Source: JAPOXR01 sp965214695 (GTDB taxonomy: Bacteria; Pseudomonadota; Alphaproteobacteria; Rhodobacterales; Rhodobacteraceae). Taken from it: 64,000 nt of DNA. The position numbers and the translations under genes are program-made. Shown here piece by piece: positions 1 through 9,124 of the stretch (positions are counted from its first letter, which is position 1; every line of letters begins with the position of its first letter). The stretch is taken from assembly GCA_965214695.1 (NCBI GenBank), contig OZ243967.1, positions 3,224,001-3,288,000 on the forward strand. Reading direction: 5' to 3'. The notes below the pieces were generated by a model, which was given only the letters and a program-made list of their open reading frames with translations, was not told where the DNA came from and made no database searches.

Positions 1-182
1 GCCGGTTCCGAAGACAGCAATGACCGGAGTCACGAAGATGAAGGCAGGCATGGTCTGCATGAAATCCATGATCGGCTGGATGAAGGAATAGAACCGCGGC
101 CTTCTGACGCAGAACATTCCCAGGGAATTCCAACTGCAATCGACAGGCATGCGGCGGTCCCCAGCAAAGCCAGGGTGGTCAT
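1..182 (-). pseudogene. Glycine betaine/proline ABC permease (ProW-type) fragment, frameshifted
   Basis: Read on the minus strand from the ATG at 182, the product starts MTTLALLGTAACLSIAVGIP. That is the usual permease segment before the EAA loop of ProW/OpuAB-type betaine transporters. After that proline the expected continuation (LGMFCVRRPRFYSF, then IMDFMQTMPAFIFVTPVI) is in another frame, so about one base is missing near 122-130. The fragment runs off the left edge, so its C-terminal part cannot be judged. Its 5' end abuts the integrase remnant on the other strand, which suggests that insertion of that element truncated the gene. Family recognition is by motif only. Confidence 0.7.
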
Positions 183-590
183 CGCCTTTTCCCGGAAGCC
201 GCCGGAACCGGCGACCGAGCCCACTGTCGCCGATTTGGCGGAACTCTGTCTGAAGAACCATGTCGCCGCGCGCTGCAGGCCGACCACGGTGAAATACTAC
301 CGCACGTCCATCGAGCGCCACATCCTGCCCGCACTCGGTTGGCTGCCGGTCGAGGCGGTGGGGCGCCAGCAGGTCGACGAGCTGTATCGCGGGCTGAACG
401 ACAGCCCGGTGGCGGCGAACAGGATGGTCAAGACGCTCGCGCACATGTACCGACTGGGCGAAGGCTGAGGCCTTTTGCTGGCGGGCTGCAATCCGTGCGG
501 GGCGATCGGGAAATATCCCGACCGCGGCTGCGAGCGATTCCTGACCGACGCCGAATTCGCCCGGCTCTGGCGAACGCACGGCCGCCGCGG
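175..590 (+). pseudogene. Tyrosine recombinase (phage-type integrase) remnant with in-frame TGA
   Basis: Residues 1-97 resemble the N-terminal SAM-like core-binding domain of phage-type integrases (LCLKNHVAARCRPTTVKYY, then ERHILPALGWLPVEAVGR). TGA at 466-468 stops the frame where homologues usually carry tryptophan. The same frame then resumes with the expected GCNPCGAIGKYP and RFLTDAEFARLWR, so this is a point nonsense mutation rather than a shift. After about 590 the similarity fades and none of the catalytic R-H-R-Y residues is visible. The gene is therefore both interrupted and truncated. Bases 591-887 hold only unrecognised short frames. Confidence 0.8.
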
Positions 591-887
591 CTGCGATGAA
601 ACGGCTGCACGGTGGTCTGGCAGGAATACGGCTAGCTTCAGACCGAGCTGGAGAGCTACTTCGAGGAAGTCACAGACCACCTGATTTCGCGGGTAATGGG
701 CTCAGGCGACGACGATGGGCGAGCAGGACACGCCGCGGATCGGTGCGACGCCCGCGACCCTTGCCAACAAGCTGTACATCACGCCGATGGCGGCCCGCCG
801 CCATCCGCTGATTTGGCGGCTTTTACCGATGGCAACGGATCAATCCCGCCTGTCGCCCCCGCCGGGGAAACGTGATAGGGTCTGACT

Positions 888-1109
888 ATGACCAAGGTAC
901 AGCATGAATCGGGTTTCGTCGCGACGCCCGCCGCGAACAGCTGGCTCGCGGAGGCAGCGCACCTGCAGGCGATCGAGGGCAATCCGCTGACGGCGGAAGA
1001 GATCGCCATGTTCGAGATGTTCGAGCGCGAGGGGTGGTCGCCCGAGCGGCGTCGCGCCCATATCCTCCGACGGATAGAGGACCGCCGCCGCATCGCCGCG
1101 GCGGAATGA
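888..1109 (+). CDS. VbhA-like antitoxin of a Fic toxin
   Basis: A 73-residue protein containing NPLTAEEIAMFEMFEREGWS followed by a basic ERRRAHI segment. This is typical of the small VbhA-type antitoxins that place an inhibitory helix against Fic AMP-transferases. Its stop codon overlaps the ATG of the Fic gene (ATGA at 1106-1109), the usual translational coupling of such pairs. The frame is complete, although the partner toxin is broken. The canonical inhibitory motif S/TxxxE/DG was not clearly located, so the assignment rests on the conserved middle segment and the neighbour. Confidence 0.75.
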   Translation: MTKVQHESGFVATPAANSWLAEAAHLQAIEGNPLTAEEIAMFEMFEREGWSPERRRAHILRRIEDRRRIAAAE

Positions 1110-1659
1110 GCGACCGCGACTACTGCTATCCGCCTGACTACAGCGTTCTCCGCAACAGGCTGGACATCCGCGATGCCGCGGCGCTGGAAGCGGCGGAGCG
1201 CGAGCTTGTCGCCCAACGCCTTGTCGAGCCTGCGCCGGCGGGCGATTTCGATCTTGAGCACCTGAAGGCGATCCACCGCCACCTGTTCCAAGACGTCTAC
1301 ACCTGGGCGGGTGAGATCCGTACCGTCGAAATTGCCAAGGACCGGAGCCGGTTCCAGCCGAGGCGGTTTATCGAAACCGGCATGGCCGACATCCACCGCC
1401 GCATCGTGGCGGCGGGATTTTTCTGGGGATCGGCGCCGGGCGCGCGGGTCCGGTGTTGGGTGACGTAAACCATGTCCACCCATTCCGCGAGGGTAACGGG
1501 CGCACGCAACTCCAGTATCTGAAGCAGCTTGCCGCGCGCGCCGGGCACGCCATCGACCTCACCCGGATCGACGGCACCGACTGGTTGGACGCCTCGCGCC
1601 AGTCCAACGCGGGCGATTACGCCGCCATTACCCGCTGCATCCGCCAGGCTCTGAAATAG
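1106..1659 (+). pseudogene. Fic-family AMP-transferase toxin, frameshifted
   Basis: The N-terminal part (MSDRDYCYPPDYSVL, then FDLEHLKAIHRHLFQDVYTW and WAGEIRTVEIAKDRSRF) is typical Fic sequence. It leaves frame near 1415-1450. The rest lies in another frame, starts GPVLGDVNHVHPF, and includes an intact Fic catalytic motif HPFREGNGRT at about 1480-1510 and the tail up to TAA-type stop at 1657-1659. About ten residues normally lying between the two parts also seem shortened, so a small deletion plus a shift is likely. As read, no full-length toxin can be made. A sequencing error cannot be excluded from one sequence. Confidence 0.8.
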
Positions 1660-2187
1660 CCGTTCGAGCTTCCATCCGCCGCCGCTGACCGCTCCAGCTG
1701 CTGCGCTGCCGTCCTCTTGCCGGCTCCACCCGCGCGCCTCGTCGGCAGGAGGAGAGTCATGGCCGTGAGCGGGGCGGCGGCCGGATGTCCATGGAGGGCG
1801 TCCGGCCGTTGATTTCCCTCATCGATACGAAGGAGACGGCACCATGAACTGCAGCCATGGCGATACCCGGCGACACGGCGGAGACGTTCCTGGTTCATTT
1901 CTTCGGCACCGGCCTGGCCGACGACCGCTATATGTGTTCGAGCGGTACCGGGCCCGCGCGGACGGCGACATCGTTCTTGCCCCCGCCAAGGCGCCCCGGG
2001 CGAAGGGCGGGCGCAAGACCAGGCGCGACACGGCCACACTACAGGGATCTGGTCATTTTCCTGGCCGCCCGGGAGGCAACGCCGCTGGTATCCGGCATGT
2101 AGGCAGGCCCGCATGCCGGCCGCCATGAGGATGCAGGACCGGTGCCCCGTCCGGCAAGCACTTCCCGTGAGCGATCCCCAGAACCCT
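1660..2187. other. Intergenic stretch, no recognisable gene
   Basis: About 530 bases between the Fic remnant and the 3' end of ecm. Short frames on the plus strand (for example from 1844 or 1857) give no family that I recognise and have no convincing ribosome binding site. High GC throughout. It is probably the decayed rest of the accessory element to the left. Confidence 0.5.
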
Positions 2188-4152
2188 TCAGCCGGTCCCG
2201 GCCTCGTTCGGGGCGGCCATGTCGACGATGTCATGCATGATCCGGTTCAGGTCGAAATCCCTCGGGGTGTAGATGGCGGCCACCCCTGCATCGCGCAATA
2301 GTTCCGCATCATCATGGGGAATGATGCCACCAACGATCAGCGGGACATGGTCAATTCCACGCTCGGCCATCAGCCTCATCACCTGCCTTGCCAGGTGACC
2401 GTGGGTTCCGGAGAGGATCGACAAGCCGACGATATCGGCCTCCTCGTGCAATGCGGCGTCGGCAATTTCTTCCGGGGTATGGCGGATCCCCGAATAGACG
2501 ATCTCCATGCCGCAATCGCGGGCCCGGCAGACGATCTGTTCAGCACCGTTGGAGTGACCGTCAAGCCCCGGCTTGCCGACCAGCAGCCTGAGCCTGTGCC
2601 CGAGACGGCTCGATGCCTGGTCCACGGCCGCCCTGATCTCGGTCAGGTCGTCGATGCGGTTTGACGGCGATGCGCTGACACCGGTCGGGGCGCGGAATTC
2701 ACCAAACGCCTCCCGTATCACCTGCCCCCACTCGCCGGTGGTCATGCCGGCCTTCGCCGCCTCGACGGAAGGCGGCATGATGTTGCTGCCATCCAGCGCC
2801 GCTGCTCGCAACTTGCCGAATGCCCGTTCTAACGCTCGTGGATCGCGGTCCCGGCGCCAGGCGGCAAGGCGCTGCTTCTGCTCCTCTTCGGTATCGTCGC
2901 CGACATTGACAATGCCGTCCCCTCCGACCGCCAGCGGCGAGTCTTCGCACTCGACAAACCTGTTGACGCCAACCACCACCTGATCGCCAGTCTCGATTCG
3001 CCGGATCCGCTCGGAATTGCTCTCGACCAGCCGCCTTTTCATGAACTCGATGGCGTTGATGGCACCGCCCATCGTCTCCACTTGCCGCATCTCGCCGAGG
3101 GCAAGTGATTTCAGCACCGACACCCGCTCCTCGATTGCCGGATTGCCATCGAACAGATCATCGAATTCGAGGAGGTCGGTCTCGTAAGCCAGGATCTGCT
3201 GCATGCGCAGCGACCATTGCTGGTCCCAGGGGGTCGGTAATCCGAAGGCCTCATTCCAGGCCGGTAGTTGCACGGCCCGAGCCCGCGCATTCCTGGACAG
3301 GGTGACGGCCAGCATTTCGAGCAGGATCCGGTAGACATTGTTTTCCGGCTGCTGCTCGGTCAGGCCGAGGCTGTTGACCTGCACACCGTAGCGGAACCGT
3401 CGTAGCTCTTCCTTCTCGACCCCGTAACGGTCCCGGCAGATCTCGTCCCACATCTCCGAAAACGCCCGCAGCTTGCACATCTCGGTTACGAAGCGGATGC
3501 CGGCATTCACGAAGAACGAAATCCGGCCGACCGCGGCTGGAAACTCGCCAGCCGGTATTCGCGACTGCAGCGCATCCAGCACGGCGATGGCGGTGGACAG
3601 CGCATAGGCGATTTCCTGCATCGGTTCTGCCCCTGCCTCCTGCAGATGGTAGGAGCAGACATTTGCCGGGTTCCATTTCGGCATGTGGCGGGCGCAGAAT
3701 TCGGCAATGTCGACCGTCATCCGCAGTGAAGGGGCGGGTGGACAGATATAGGTGCCGCGGCTGAGATATTCCTTGATGATGTCGTTTTGCACGGTGCCGC
3801 GCAATCCTTCCCGGGCAATGCCCTGCTCCTCGGCCAGCGCCACGTAGAGGGCAAGCAGCCAGGGCGCAGTGGCGTTGATCGTCATCGAGGTGTTCATCCG
3901 GTCCAACGGGATCCCTTCAAAGAGGGATCTCATGTCACCGAGATGGCAAACCGGCACGCCGACCTTGCCGACCTCGCCATTGGCCAGCCGATGATCGCTG
4001 TCATAGCCGGTCTGGGTCGGCAGATCGAAGGCCACCGACAATCCGGTCTGCCCCCTGGCGAGATTGGTCCGGTAGAGAGAATTGGATGCCGTGGCGGTGG
4101 AATGACCGGAATAGGTCCGGAAGAGCCAGGGCCGGTCCGGGCGTCTGGTCAT
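2188..4152 (-). CDS. ecm: Ethylmalonyl-CoA mutase
   Basis: A coenzyme B12-dependent mutase that converts (2R)-ethylmalonyl-CoA to (2S)-methylsuccinyl-CoA in the ethylmalonyl-CoA pathway. The 654-residue protein starts MTRRPDRPWLFRTYSGHSTA. The start at 4152 is chosen because GGAGGA lies about five bases upstream; an earlier in-frame ATG at 4194 lacks this. The N-terminal two thirds are the TIM-barrel mutase domain (GLSVAFDLPTQTGYDSDH, NTSMTINATAPWLLALY). The last ~130 residues are the cobalamin-binding domain, with DGHSNGAEQI (the DxHxxG cobalt-ligand motif) and SILSGTH. Ecm is preferred over methylmalonyl-CoA mutase because of length, single-chain layout and close match to alphaproteobacterial Ecm. 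Its pathway partner ccr is at 38967. No adjacent gene shares its strand. Confidence 0.95.
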   Translation of the reverse strand: MTRRPDRPWLFRTYSGHSTATASNSLYRTNLARGQTGLSVAFDLPTQTGYDSDHRLANGEVGKVGVPVCHLGDMRSLFEGIPLDRMNTSMTINATAPWLLALYVALAEEQGIAREGLRGTVQNDIIKEYLSRGTYICPPAPSLRMTVDIAEFCARHMPKWNPANVCSYHLQEAGAEPMQEIAYALSTAIAVLDALQSRIPAGEFPAAVGRISFFVNAGIRFVTEMCKLRAFSEMWDEICRDRYGVEKEELRRFRYGVQVNSLGLTEQQPENNVYRILLEMLAVTLSRNARARAVQLPAWNEAFGLPTPWDQQWSLRMQQILAYETDLLEFDDLFDGNPAIEERVSVLKSLALGEMRQVETMGGAINAIEFMKRRLVESNSERIRRIETGDQVVVGVNRFVECEDSPLAVGGDGIVNVGDDTEEEQKQRLAAWRRDRDPRALERAFGKLRAAALDGSNIMPPSVEAAKAGMTTGEWGQVIREAFGEFRAPTGVSASPSNRIDDLTEIRAAVDQASSRLGHRLRLLVGKPGLDGHSNGAEQIVCRARDCGMEIVYSGIRHTPEEIADAALHEEADIVGLSILSGTHGHLARQVMRLMAERGIDHVPLIVGGIIPHDDAELLRDAGVAAIYTPRDFDLNRIMHDIVDMAAPNEAGTG

Positions 4153-4291
4153 GTGTCCTCCAGGGCGGAAAACGTTCCCGACACTTAGCCGCACAATTCC
4201 GGCGAGTGTAGCGGTTTCTGCCCGGCAACCCCGGGAATTCTACAGAATTGGGAGTGATTTCCCCCTGGTGGAATGGCGATTTTCAGGCTAC

Positions 4292-4324
4292 TTGACTACT
4301 AGTATACTATCTACTAGTATACCA
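4292..4324 (+). promoter_or_regulatory. Promoter and operator of the tct operon
   Basis: TTGACT (4292-4297) and TAGTAT (4315-4320) are separated by 17 bases, a good sigma-70 arrangement. The palindrome TAGTATACTA (4300-4309) lies in the spacer. A near copy, TAGTATACCA (4315-4324), covers the -10 box, giving direct repeats of ACTAGTATAC at 4298 and 4313. The position suits a repressor. The GntR/FCD protein at 8441 is the nearest candidate, but the same decamer also occurs at 20329 and 31475 in the nicotinate gene set. Confidence 0.7.
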
Positions 4325-4556
4325 CATTGGAGGAGAAGAAAATTGGATTTCGGTTGGTGAGAGATTCGTGAAGCTGCTTGTCTCCAAGATCAACAAGGCC
4401 AAGACGGCGATTTCGGACATCCAGTCGAATCCAAACAATTCCAATGGGTATCCTTGGTTTGCGTGTTCCTTCAAAGTTCAGAGTGCTGAGATCGGTCAGC
4501 ACGTAGTCAGGGACACCCAGGACGAAATTCCCTAAACATCTACGGAGGAGAAGAAC
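4325..4556 (+). other. Leader region before tctC
   Basis: About 230 bases between the predicted promoter and the tctC start. No gene is recognised. The 12-base GGAGGAGAAGAA appears twice, at 4329-4340 and as the tctC ribosome binding site at 4544-4555. The first copy is followed only by a possible five-codon TTG-started frame, so it may be a scar of a lost gene start. Confidence 0.4.
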
Positions 4557-5531
4557 ATGTCCCGGATACTTTCAGCAAAATTGCGAAGTCTCGCTTTGAT
4601 AACTTCGGTCACCGCCGCGGCAGCCGTGACCATCATGGGTGCGGTAAGCGCTCATGCCGAATTTCCGGACCAGCCCATTACAATGATTGTGCCATATGGC
4701 GCCGGTGGAGGAACCGACCTGACTGGACGGGTCTTGGCAAGAGAGGCGGAAGAGTATCTCGATCAGCCCATTGCAGTGATAAACCGGGCAGGAGCATCGG
4801 GCACTATCGGAGCAACTGAGGCTGCAAATGCCAAACCGGATGGATATACGCTCTTTTTTGCTCCCTCCGACCCGATGGTTACGAAGCCGCACCAAATTGA
4901 CGTTCCATATTCTCTTGATGATTTCAGGGGAATCGTAGGGGTAAGCTATGCCCCGAGCAGTATCGCGGTAAACACTGATTCACCATGGGAGACGCTTGAA
5001 GACCTCCTTGCAGAAAAAGATACAGGTCGGGTCATTGACCGCGGACACTCGGGAGCCGGGGGAATTCACCATACACTCCTGGAAATCTTCTTCCAGGAAA
5101 CGGGCCTTCAGTTTCGAGATGTTCCCTTTTCAGGCGGTGCAGATGCGATCACGGCACTACGTGGCGGACATGTGGATCTTATCGGAGGGACACCAGGTGC
5201 CATGGTTCCAAGCATAGAAGCGGGAGAAATCAGAATTCTGGCGTTGTCAGCGCCTGAGCGAATCGATTTGTTTCCAGACACTCCAACTTTCAAAGATATG
5301 GGATATGATATCGTGGCGACGGTGGAGTGGTTTTTGCTGGCTCCGAAAGACACTCCGGACGAAATCGTCGAGCTGTTGGAGGATGTCTTTACCAAAGCGG
5401 CTAACAGCGATGAGTTTCAAGAATTCTCTGATTCCAGAAAGCAACAAAAATATGTCCGCACTGGTGACGAGATCATGGATAAACTCAATGGCGATTTCGC
5501 CTTTTTTGGGGAGATCATCAAGGAGCAGTGA
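4557..5531 (+). CDS. tctC: Tripartite tricarboxylate transporter substrate-binding protein (TctC/Bug family)
   Basis: The periplasmic solute receptor of a TTT transporter, 324 residues, the usual size. A signal peptide ends near ...SAHAEFPDQP. Mature-start PITMIVPYGAGGGTDLTGR is the typical Bug loop, and NRAGASGTIGA and KPDGYTLFF are also characteristic. The start is supported by GGAGGAGAAGAA just upstream. The ligand is not predictable from sequence; known members bind carboxylates, nicotinate-like or amino-acid ligands. The membrane subunits follow after an unusual 600-base gap. The gene is visibly AT-richer than most of the window. Confidence 0.93.
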   Translation: MSRILSAKLRSLALITSVTAAAAVTIMGAVSAHAEFPDQPITMIVPYGAGGGTDLTGRVLAREAEEYLDQPIAVINRAGASGTIGATEAANAKPDGYTLFFAPSDPMVTKPHQIDVPYSLDDFRGIVGVSYAPSSIAVNTDSPWETLEDLLAEKDTGRVIDRGHSGAGGIHHTLLEIFFQETGLQFRDVPFSGGADAITALRGGHVDLIGGTPGAMVPSIEAGEIRILALSAPERIDLFPDTPTFKDMGYDIVATVEWFLLAPKDTPDEIVELLEDVFTKAANSDEFQEFSDSRKQQKYVRTGDEIMDKLNGDFAFFGEIIKEQ

Positions 5532-6132
5532 TTCCTCTGAACACCGTTTCCAGGGGTGTCGCAATAGGGTGGTGCAGGTCGAATGCAGCCATGAGATGGA
5601 TGCAACTTGAACACATCCACGGTAGCGTAGCGTGAGCCGATTGCAGGGCGATTGGACCAAGGCAACGGGTGAGATGGTGGGCCAAACCAGACAATGCGAT
5701 CAGTTTGTTTGGCCCACTGTGTCTCAATCGTGTCTCGTTCTGATGCCTTACCCCACTGCACGAAGCGCAGTTCGCCGATGAGTTTCTCACCAAATTGACG
5801 GTCCCTGTGCCGAAAGCAGTGTGCAGCGGCACTAGAACGGTGACCACGCTAATCAGCGTCCCTTTCGAGATAGAGGCATTCCAGGCCCAATACGCACCGT
5901 GGTGGTGAACGACCCTTGATGCATCGCACAATTGAATGGTCCCAACTGGAAAGGCTCCTCGTAGCCGCAATTGCCGATGCGCGATTGCTTGTGCCACACC
6001 TTTCATTCCGGAAGAGGAAAGGGAATTCCCTAAGAACTTGTGACGAAATAAACGGCCGAGCACTGATCCCTGAGCGTCAGTTTATCTCTTGCCACACTAA
6101 GCCAAGACATCATTAGCAAAGGAGATACTCTC
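5532..6132. other. 600-base gap inside the tct gene set
   Basis: Between tctC and tctB, where such genes usually lie close together. Neither strand shows a recognisable protein. A 181-residue frame on the minus strand (5518-6063) has unusual composition and no family signature. Just upstream of tctB there is AAAGGAGA, its ribosome binding site. The gap may be a decayed insertion. Confidence 0.45.
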
Positions 6133-6627
6133 ATGTTTGGTCCTGCAAGCATAATGAAAAAGAGTATTTCATCCATCACGACATTGTTGATTGGCATGTT
6201 TGTCTTCCTCAGCATCCCCAGTCAGATTCCTGTTGTTGACGACGGAAGTGCGGGTGGCTTTAACGCACGTACTGTACCTTATTTCATCACTTCTGCAATC
6301 ATCCTATTGAGTCTCTTCATAATTTTATCAGACACCGTCACCGCCAAGAAAAAAGAAGGGAATGTCCCTCCAAGTGACCAGAGTGAAGATACAAGCCATA
6401 TTCGAGTTTTTCTCGCGTTTGGCCTAATCACCATTTGGATCATTTCGTTGCCGTACATTGGGTTCAATGTAGCGACAGTATTTCTGATTTCATCGATAAT
6501 GCTTCTCATCGGCAATTGTCGCTGGTGGCAGATAGTTGCGTTGTCGTTCATCTTGAGTGTTCCATTGGATTATCTCTTGGGAGTCGCCTTTAGAATGTAT
6601 CTGCCAAACGGAAGTTTCTTTGACTAG
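6133..6627 (+). CDS. tctB: Tripartite tricarboxylate transporter small membrane subunit TctB
   Basis: 164 residues with about four predicted transmembrane segments (near 15-30, 50-70, 95-115 and 120-160), matching the size and layout of TctB, the small partner of TctA. The AAAGGAGA ribosome binding site lies eight bases before the ATG. tctA starts 15 bases after the stop, so the two are co-transcribed. TctB sequences are poorly conserved, so the call leans on topology and on the neighbours TctC and TctA. Base composition is AT-rich like tctA. Confidence 0.85.
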   Translation: MFGPASIMKKSISSITTLLIGMFVFLSIPSQIPVVDDGSAGGFNARTVPYFITSAIILLSLFIILSDTVTAKKKEGNVPPSDQSEDTSHIRVFLAFGLITIWIISLPYIGFNVATVFLISSIMLLIGNCRWWQIVALSFILSVPLDYLLGVAFRMYLPNGSFFD

Positions 6628-6642
6628 GACGGGTGAAGAGCG

Positions 6643-8124
6643 ATGGTTGAACACTTTTTCTATGCATTGAGCGTCGTTTTCTCTTGGCAGAATCTCCTGT
6701 TCATTATTGTCGGAACCGCAATCGGAATGGCTTTCGGGGCATTACCTGGCTTGACTGTCACCCTCGCAGTTGCGTTGACACTGCCGTTTACATTCGACCT
6801 GCCACCAGAATCGGGAATCGTTCTGCTGACAGGGGTCTACTGTGCCGGGACCTACGCAGGCTCCATATCTGCAATATTGATAAACACGCCGGGAACCCCT
6901 TCGTCTGTCGCAACGGCATGGGACGGATATCCCCTGACACGACAGGGAAGATCCGGCGAGGCATTGAGCATCGCGTTGTACGCATCTGTCTTGGGAGGAT
7001 TGATTAGTGCTCTGGCCCTCATCTTTTTCGCGCCAATGCTCGCGAAGGCCGCTTTGACATTCGGTCCTCCGGAAAGGTTTGCATTGACCTTTTTCGGCCT
7101 TACGATCATCGCACGAGTCAGTGGAAAATCACTGTCGAAGGGACTGATTTCTGCGCTTTTCGGTTTGCTGATCGCTAGTGTTGGCATCGATCCAATCATG
7201 GGCATGCCGCGTTTTTCATTCAATACCATCTTCTTGTATGGCGGTGTTGGAATGATCGAAGTGTTTATCGGTCTGTTCGCCATCGCTGAAATATTCAACC
7301 AGATCGGAAAACGTGCCAGCACCGTGAAGCTGTCGCAGGACAACGCCAAGAGCAAGGCCTTTCCCTGGAAGAAGATTTTGCCGCATTATGTGACAGTGAT
7401 AAAATCAAGTGTCATCGGCATTATCATTGGTGTCGTCCCCGGAACCGGAGGGAGTATTGCATCCTTCATTGCGTATGATGAAGCAAAAAGGGCATCAAAG
7501 GAGCCCCAGCAATTCGGGAAAGGTAGTTTGGCTGGTATTGCAGCATCTGAAAGCGCAAATAATGGTGTCACCGCAGCGACGCTCATTCCAACTTTGACAT
7601 TGGGGATACCAGGGAACACGGTTGCCGCGATTTTCTTGGGGGCACTCCTAATCCATGGCCTGACACCTGGACCGCAGCTCTTCATAGACCAGGGAGGGCT
7701 CATGTACACCATCATGATTAGTTTCATTGTAGCCAATGTCGTAATGTATTTTCAAGGAAGAGTGGCGCTCAAATGGTTTGAGAAGATCATTGATATCCCA
7801 CCGGCAATCTTGTTGCCAATCATCCTGATGATGTGCTTGATCGGGGCGTATTCGATTTCAAACTCTCTTCTATCCGTGATTGTCTGCGTGATCTTTGGGT
7901 GCATCGGTTATGCAATGATCAAATTCGATTACCCAACGGCACCCATGGTGATTGCAATCATTTTGGGGCGAATGGTGGAGGAATCACTACGCCAATCCCT
8001 TATCTTGTCTGATGGAACTGCCATGATATTTTTCACACGGCCAATCTCATTGGCATTTGTCATACTGACCGCATTCGTTACTGCATCCCCCATTTTATTT
8101 CGAAGATGGCGCAAGAATGCATAG
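6643..8124 (+). CDS. tctA: Tripartite tricarboxylate transporter large permease TctA
   Basis: 493 residues, polytopic inner-membrane permease driven by an ion gradient. Family hallmarks are GMAFGALPGLTVTLAVALTL in the first part and GTYAGSISAILINTPGTPSS, the most conserved TctA motif. A second similar repeat occurs mid-protein (GVVPGTGGSIASFIAYDEAK, then TLGIPGNTVAAIFLGAL). Together with TctB and TctC it forms a complete uptake system. The substrate is unknown. Notably lower GC than the flanking regions, as for tctC and tctB, which points to acquisition of the set. Confidence 0.95.
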   Translation: MVEHFFYALSVVFSWQNLLFIIVGTAIGMAFGALPGLTVTLAVALTLPFTFDLPPESGIVLLTGVYCAGTYAGSISAILINTPGTPSSVATAWDGYPLTRQGRSGEALSIALYASVLGGLISALALIFFAPMLAKAALTFGPPERFALTFFGLTIIARVSGKSLSKGLISALFGLLIASVGIDPIMGMPRFSFNTIFLYGGVGMIEVFIGLFAIAEIFNQIGKRASTVKLSQDNAKSKAFPWKKILPHYVTVIKSSVIGIIIGVVPGTGGSIASFIAYDEAKRASKEPQQFGKGSLAGIAASESANNGVTAATLIPTLTLGIPGNTVAAIFLGALLIHGLTPGPQLFIDQGGLMYTIMISFIVANVVMYFQGRVALKWFEKIIDIPPAILLPIILMMCLIGAYSISNSLLSVIVCVIFGCIGYAMIKFDYPTAPMVIAIILGRMVEESLRQSLILSDGTAMIFFTRPISLAFVILTAFVTASPILFRRWRKNA

Positions 8125-8440
8125 CTGGGTTCGCGACAGTTTTGGGTGAATCGTCGTCTGACGAGCCATTTCGCCGATCGGTTTCGTAGCAGGACCGAAT
8201 GAAATTAACCCGGAGTTGCCACGGTCAATCCGGGCGGTTCGCCTGGCTAGAGAGTTGCCGAATGTCTATGTGGCCGACGACATCCACATCTTGCCAGGGA
8301 TGCATGCAGATCGTCGCAAGCGGGCATCAAATCAGGTTATGTTTGGTGGAAAATGGTGGCAGCAACGGTACGTGCATGAATTTCGAGCTTTTTTCCGCTA
8401 TCTGGTATGGTAAATGGCAGGGCACAGAAGGAAGAGGATA
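8125..8440. other. Intergenic stretch between tctA and the GntR regulator
   Basis: 316 bases. A plus-strand frame of 65 codons (8216-8413) is open but has no recognised family and no good ribosome binding site. No clear terminator or operator was seen. The start of the regulator gene is set by GGAAGAGGA at 8430-8438. Confidence 0.4.
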
Positions 8441-9124
8441 ATGGTGCAGGCATTCTCGAGAGTTGAGCGCAGAACCAATGCAGACGATGTTTTCGACCAT
8501 CTGCATCATCTGATCGTCTCGCTGCAGTTGTTGCCGGGCACCCGGATCAGCGAAGTGGAGATTGCCAGGAAGTTCGAAGTTTCTCGCCAACCGGTTCGTG
8601 AAGCTTTCATTCGGCTGGCGAACCTCGACCTGCTGGTGGTGCGTCCGCAGAAAGCCACGGAGGTTCGGCGGTTCTCGTCGAAGAAGATAAAGCGCGCGCG
8701 GTTTATCCGGATGGCAGTTGAATGCAAGGTGCTGCAACTGGCCTGCAGTTTGGCCACAAACCTCGATTTCCAACGTCTTGATCGAGATCTGAGTAATCAG
8801 GAAGATGCCATTAAAAGGCGGGATGTGGAAAGGTTTCACACACTCGATTATGATTTTCATCGACACCTTTGCGATACCGGCGACTGCGCACTCATGTTTG
8901 AAACCATTTCAGAGAACAAGGCCTTGGTCGATCGACTCTGTGTATTGAGCCTCGCCGAGATGGCAGCGATGGAAGAACTCCACGAGGACCATTCAAACAT
9001 CGTGGAAGGGCTGAAGAAAAGGGACGAAGGCGTCGTCATGAAGGCCATCACGCAACATCTCTCCCGTCTTGACGAAGTCATTGCCGGAGCCCGCAAGTCT
9101 CACGGTGATTTTTTCGAGGACTGA
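8441..9124 (+). CDS. GntR-family transcriptional regulator with FCD domain
   Basis: 227 residues. Residues ~10-70 form the winged helix typical of FadR-subfamily GntR proteins (PGTRISEVEIARKFEVSRQP, then VREAFIRLANLDLL). The C-terminal FCD effector domain shows the usual aspartate/histidine metal-binding pattern (LDYDFHRHL, HEDHSNIVEGL, ITQHLSRLDE). The start at 8441 is chosen for GGAAGAGGA just upstream; an in-frame ATG at 8414 lacks one. It sits between the TTT genes and the SDR/TRAP genes, and both have TAGTAT-centred inverted repeats in their promoters. FCD proteins typically bind small carboxylates and control adjacent transport and catabolic genes. Confidence 0.93.
   Translation: MVQAFSRVERRTNADDVFDHLHHLIVSLQLLPGTRISEVEIARKFEVSRQPVREAFIRLANLDLLVVRPQKATEVRRFSSKKIKRARFIRMAVECKVLQLACSLATNLDFQRLDRDLSNQEDAIKRRDVERFHTLDYDFHRHLCDTGDCALMFETISENKALVDRLCVLSLAEMAAMEELHEDHSNIVEGLKKRDEGVVMKAITQHLSRLDEVIAGARKSHGDFFED

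Noticed and set aside
8216..8413. 65-codon plus-strand frame before the GntR gene
   Set aside because: No ribosome binding site, no recognisable family, no coupling evidence.
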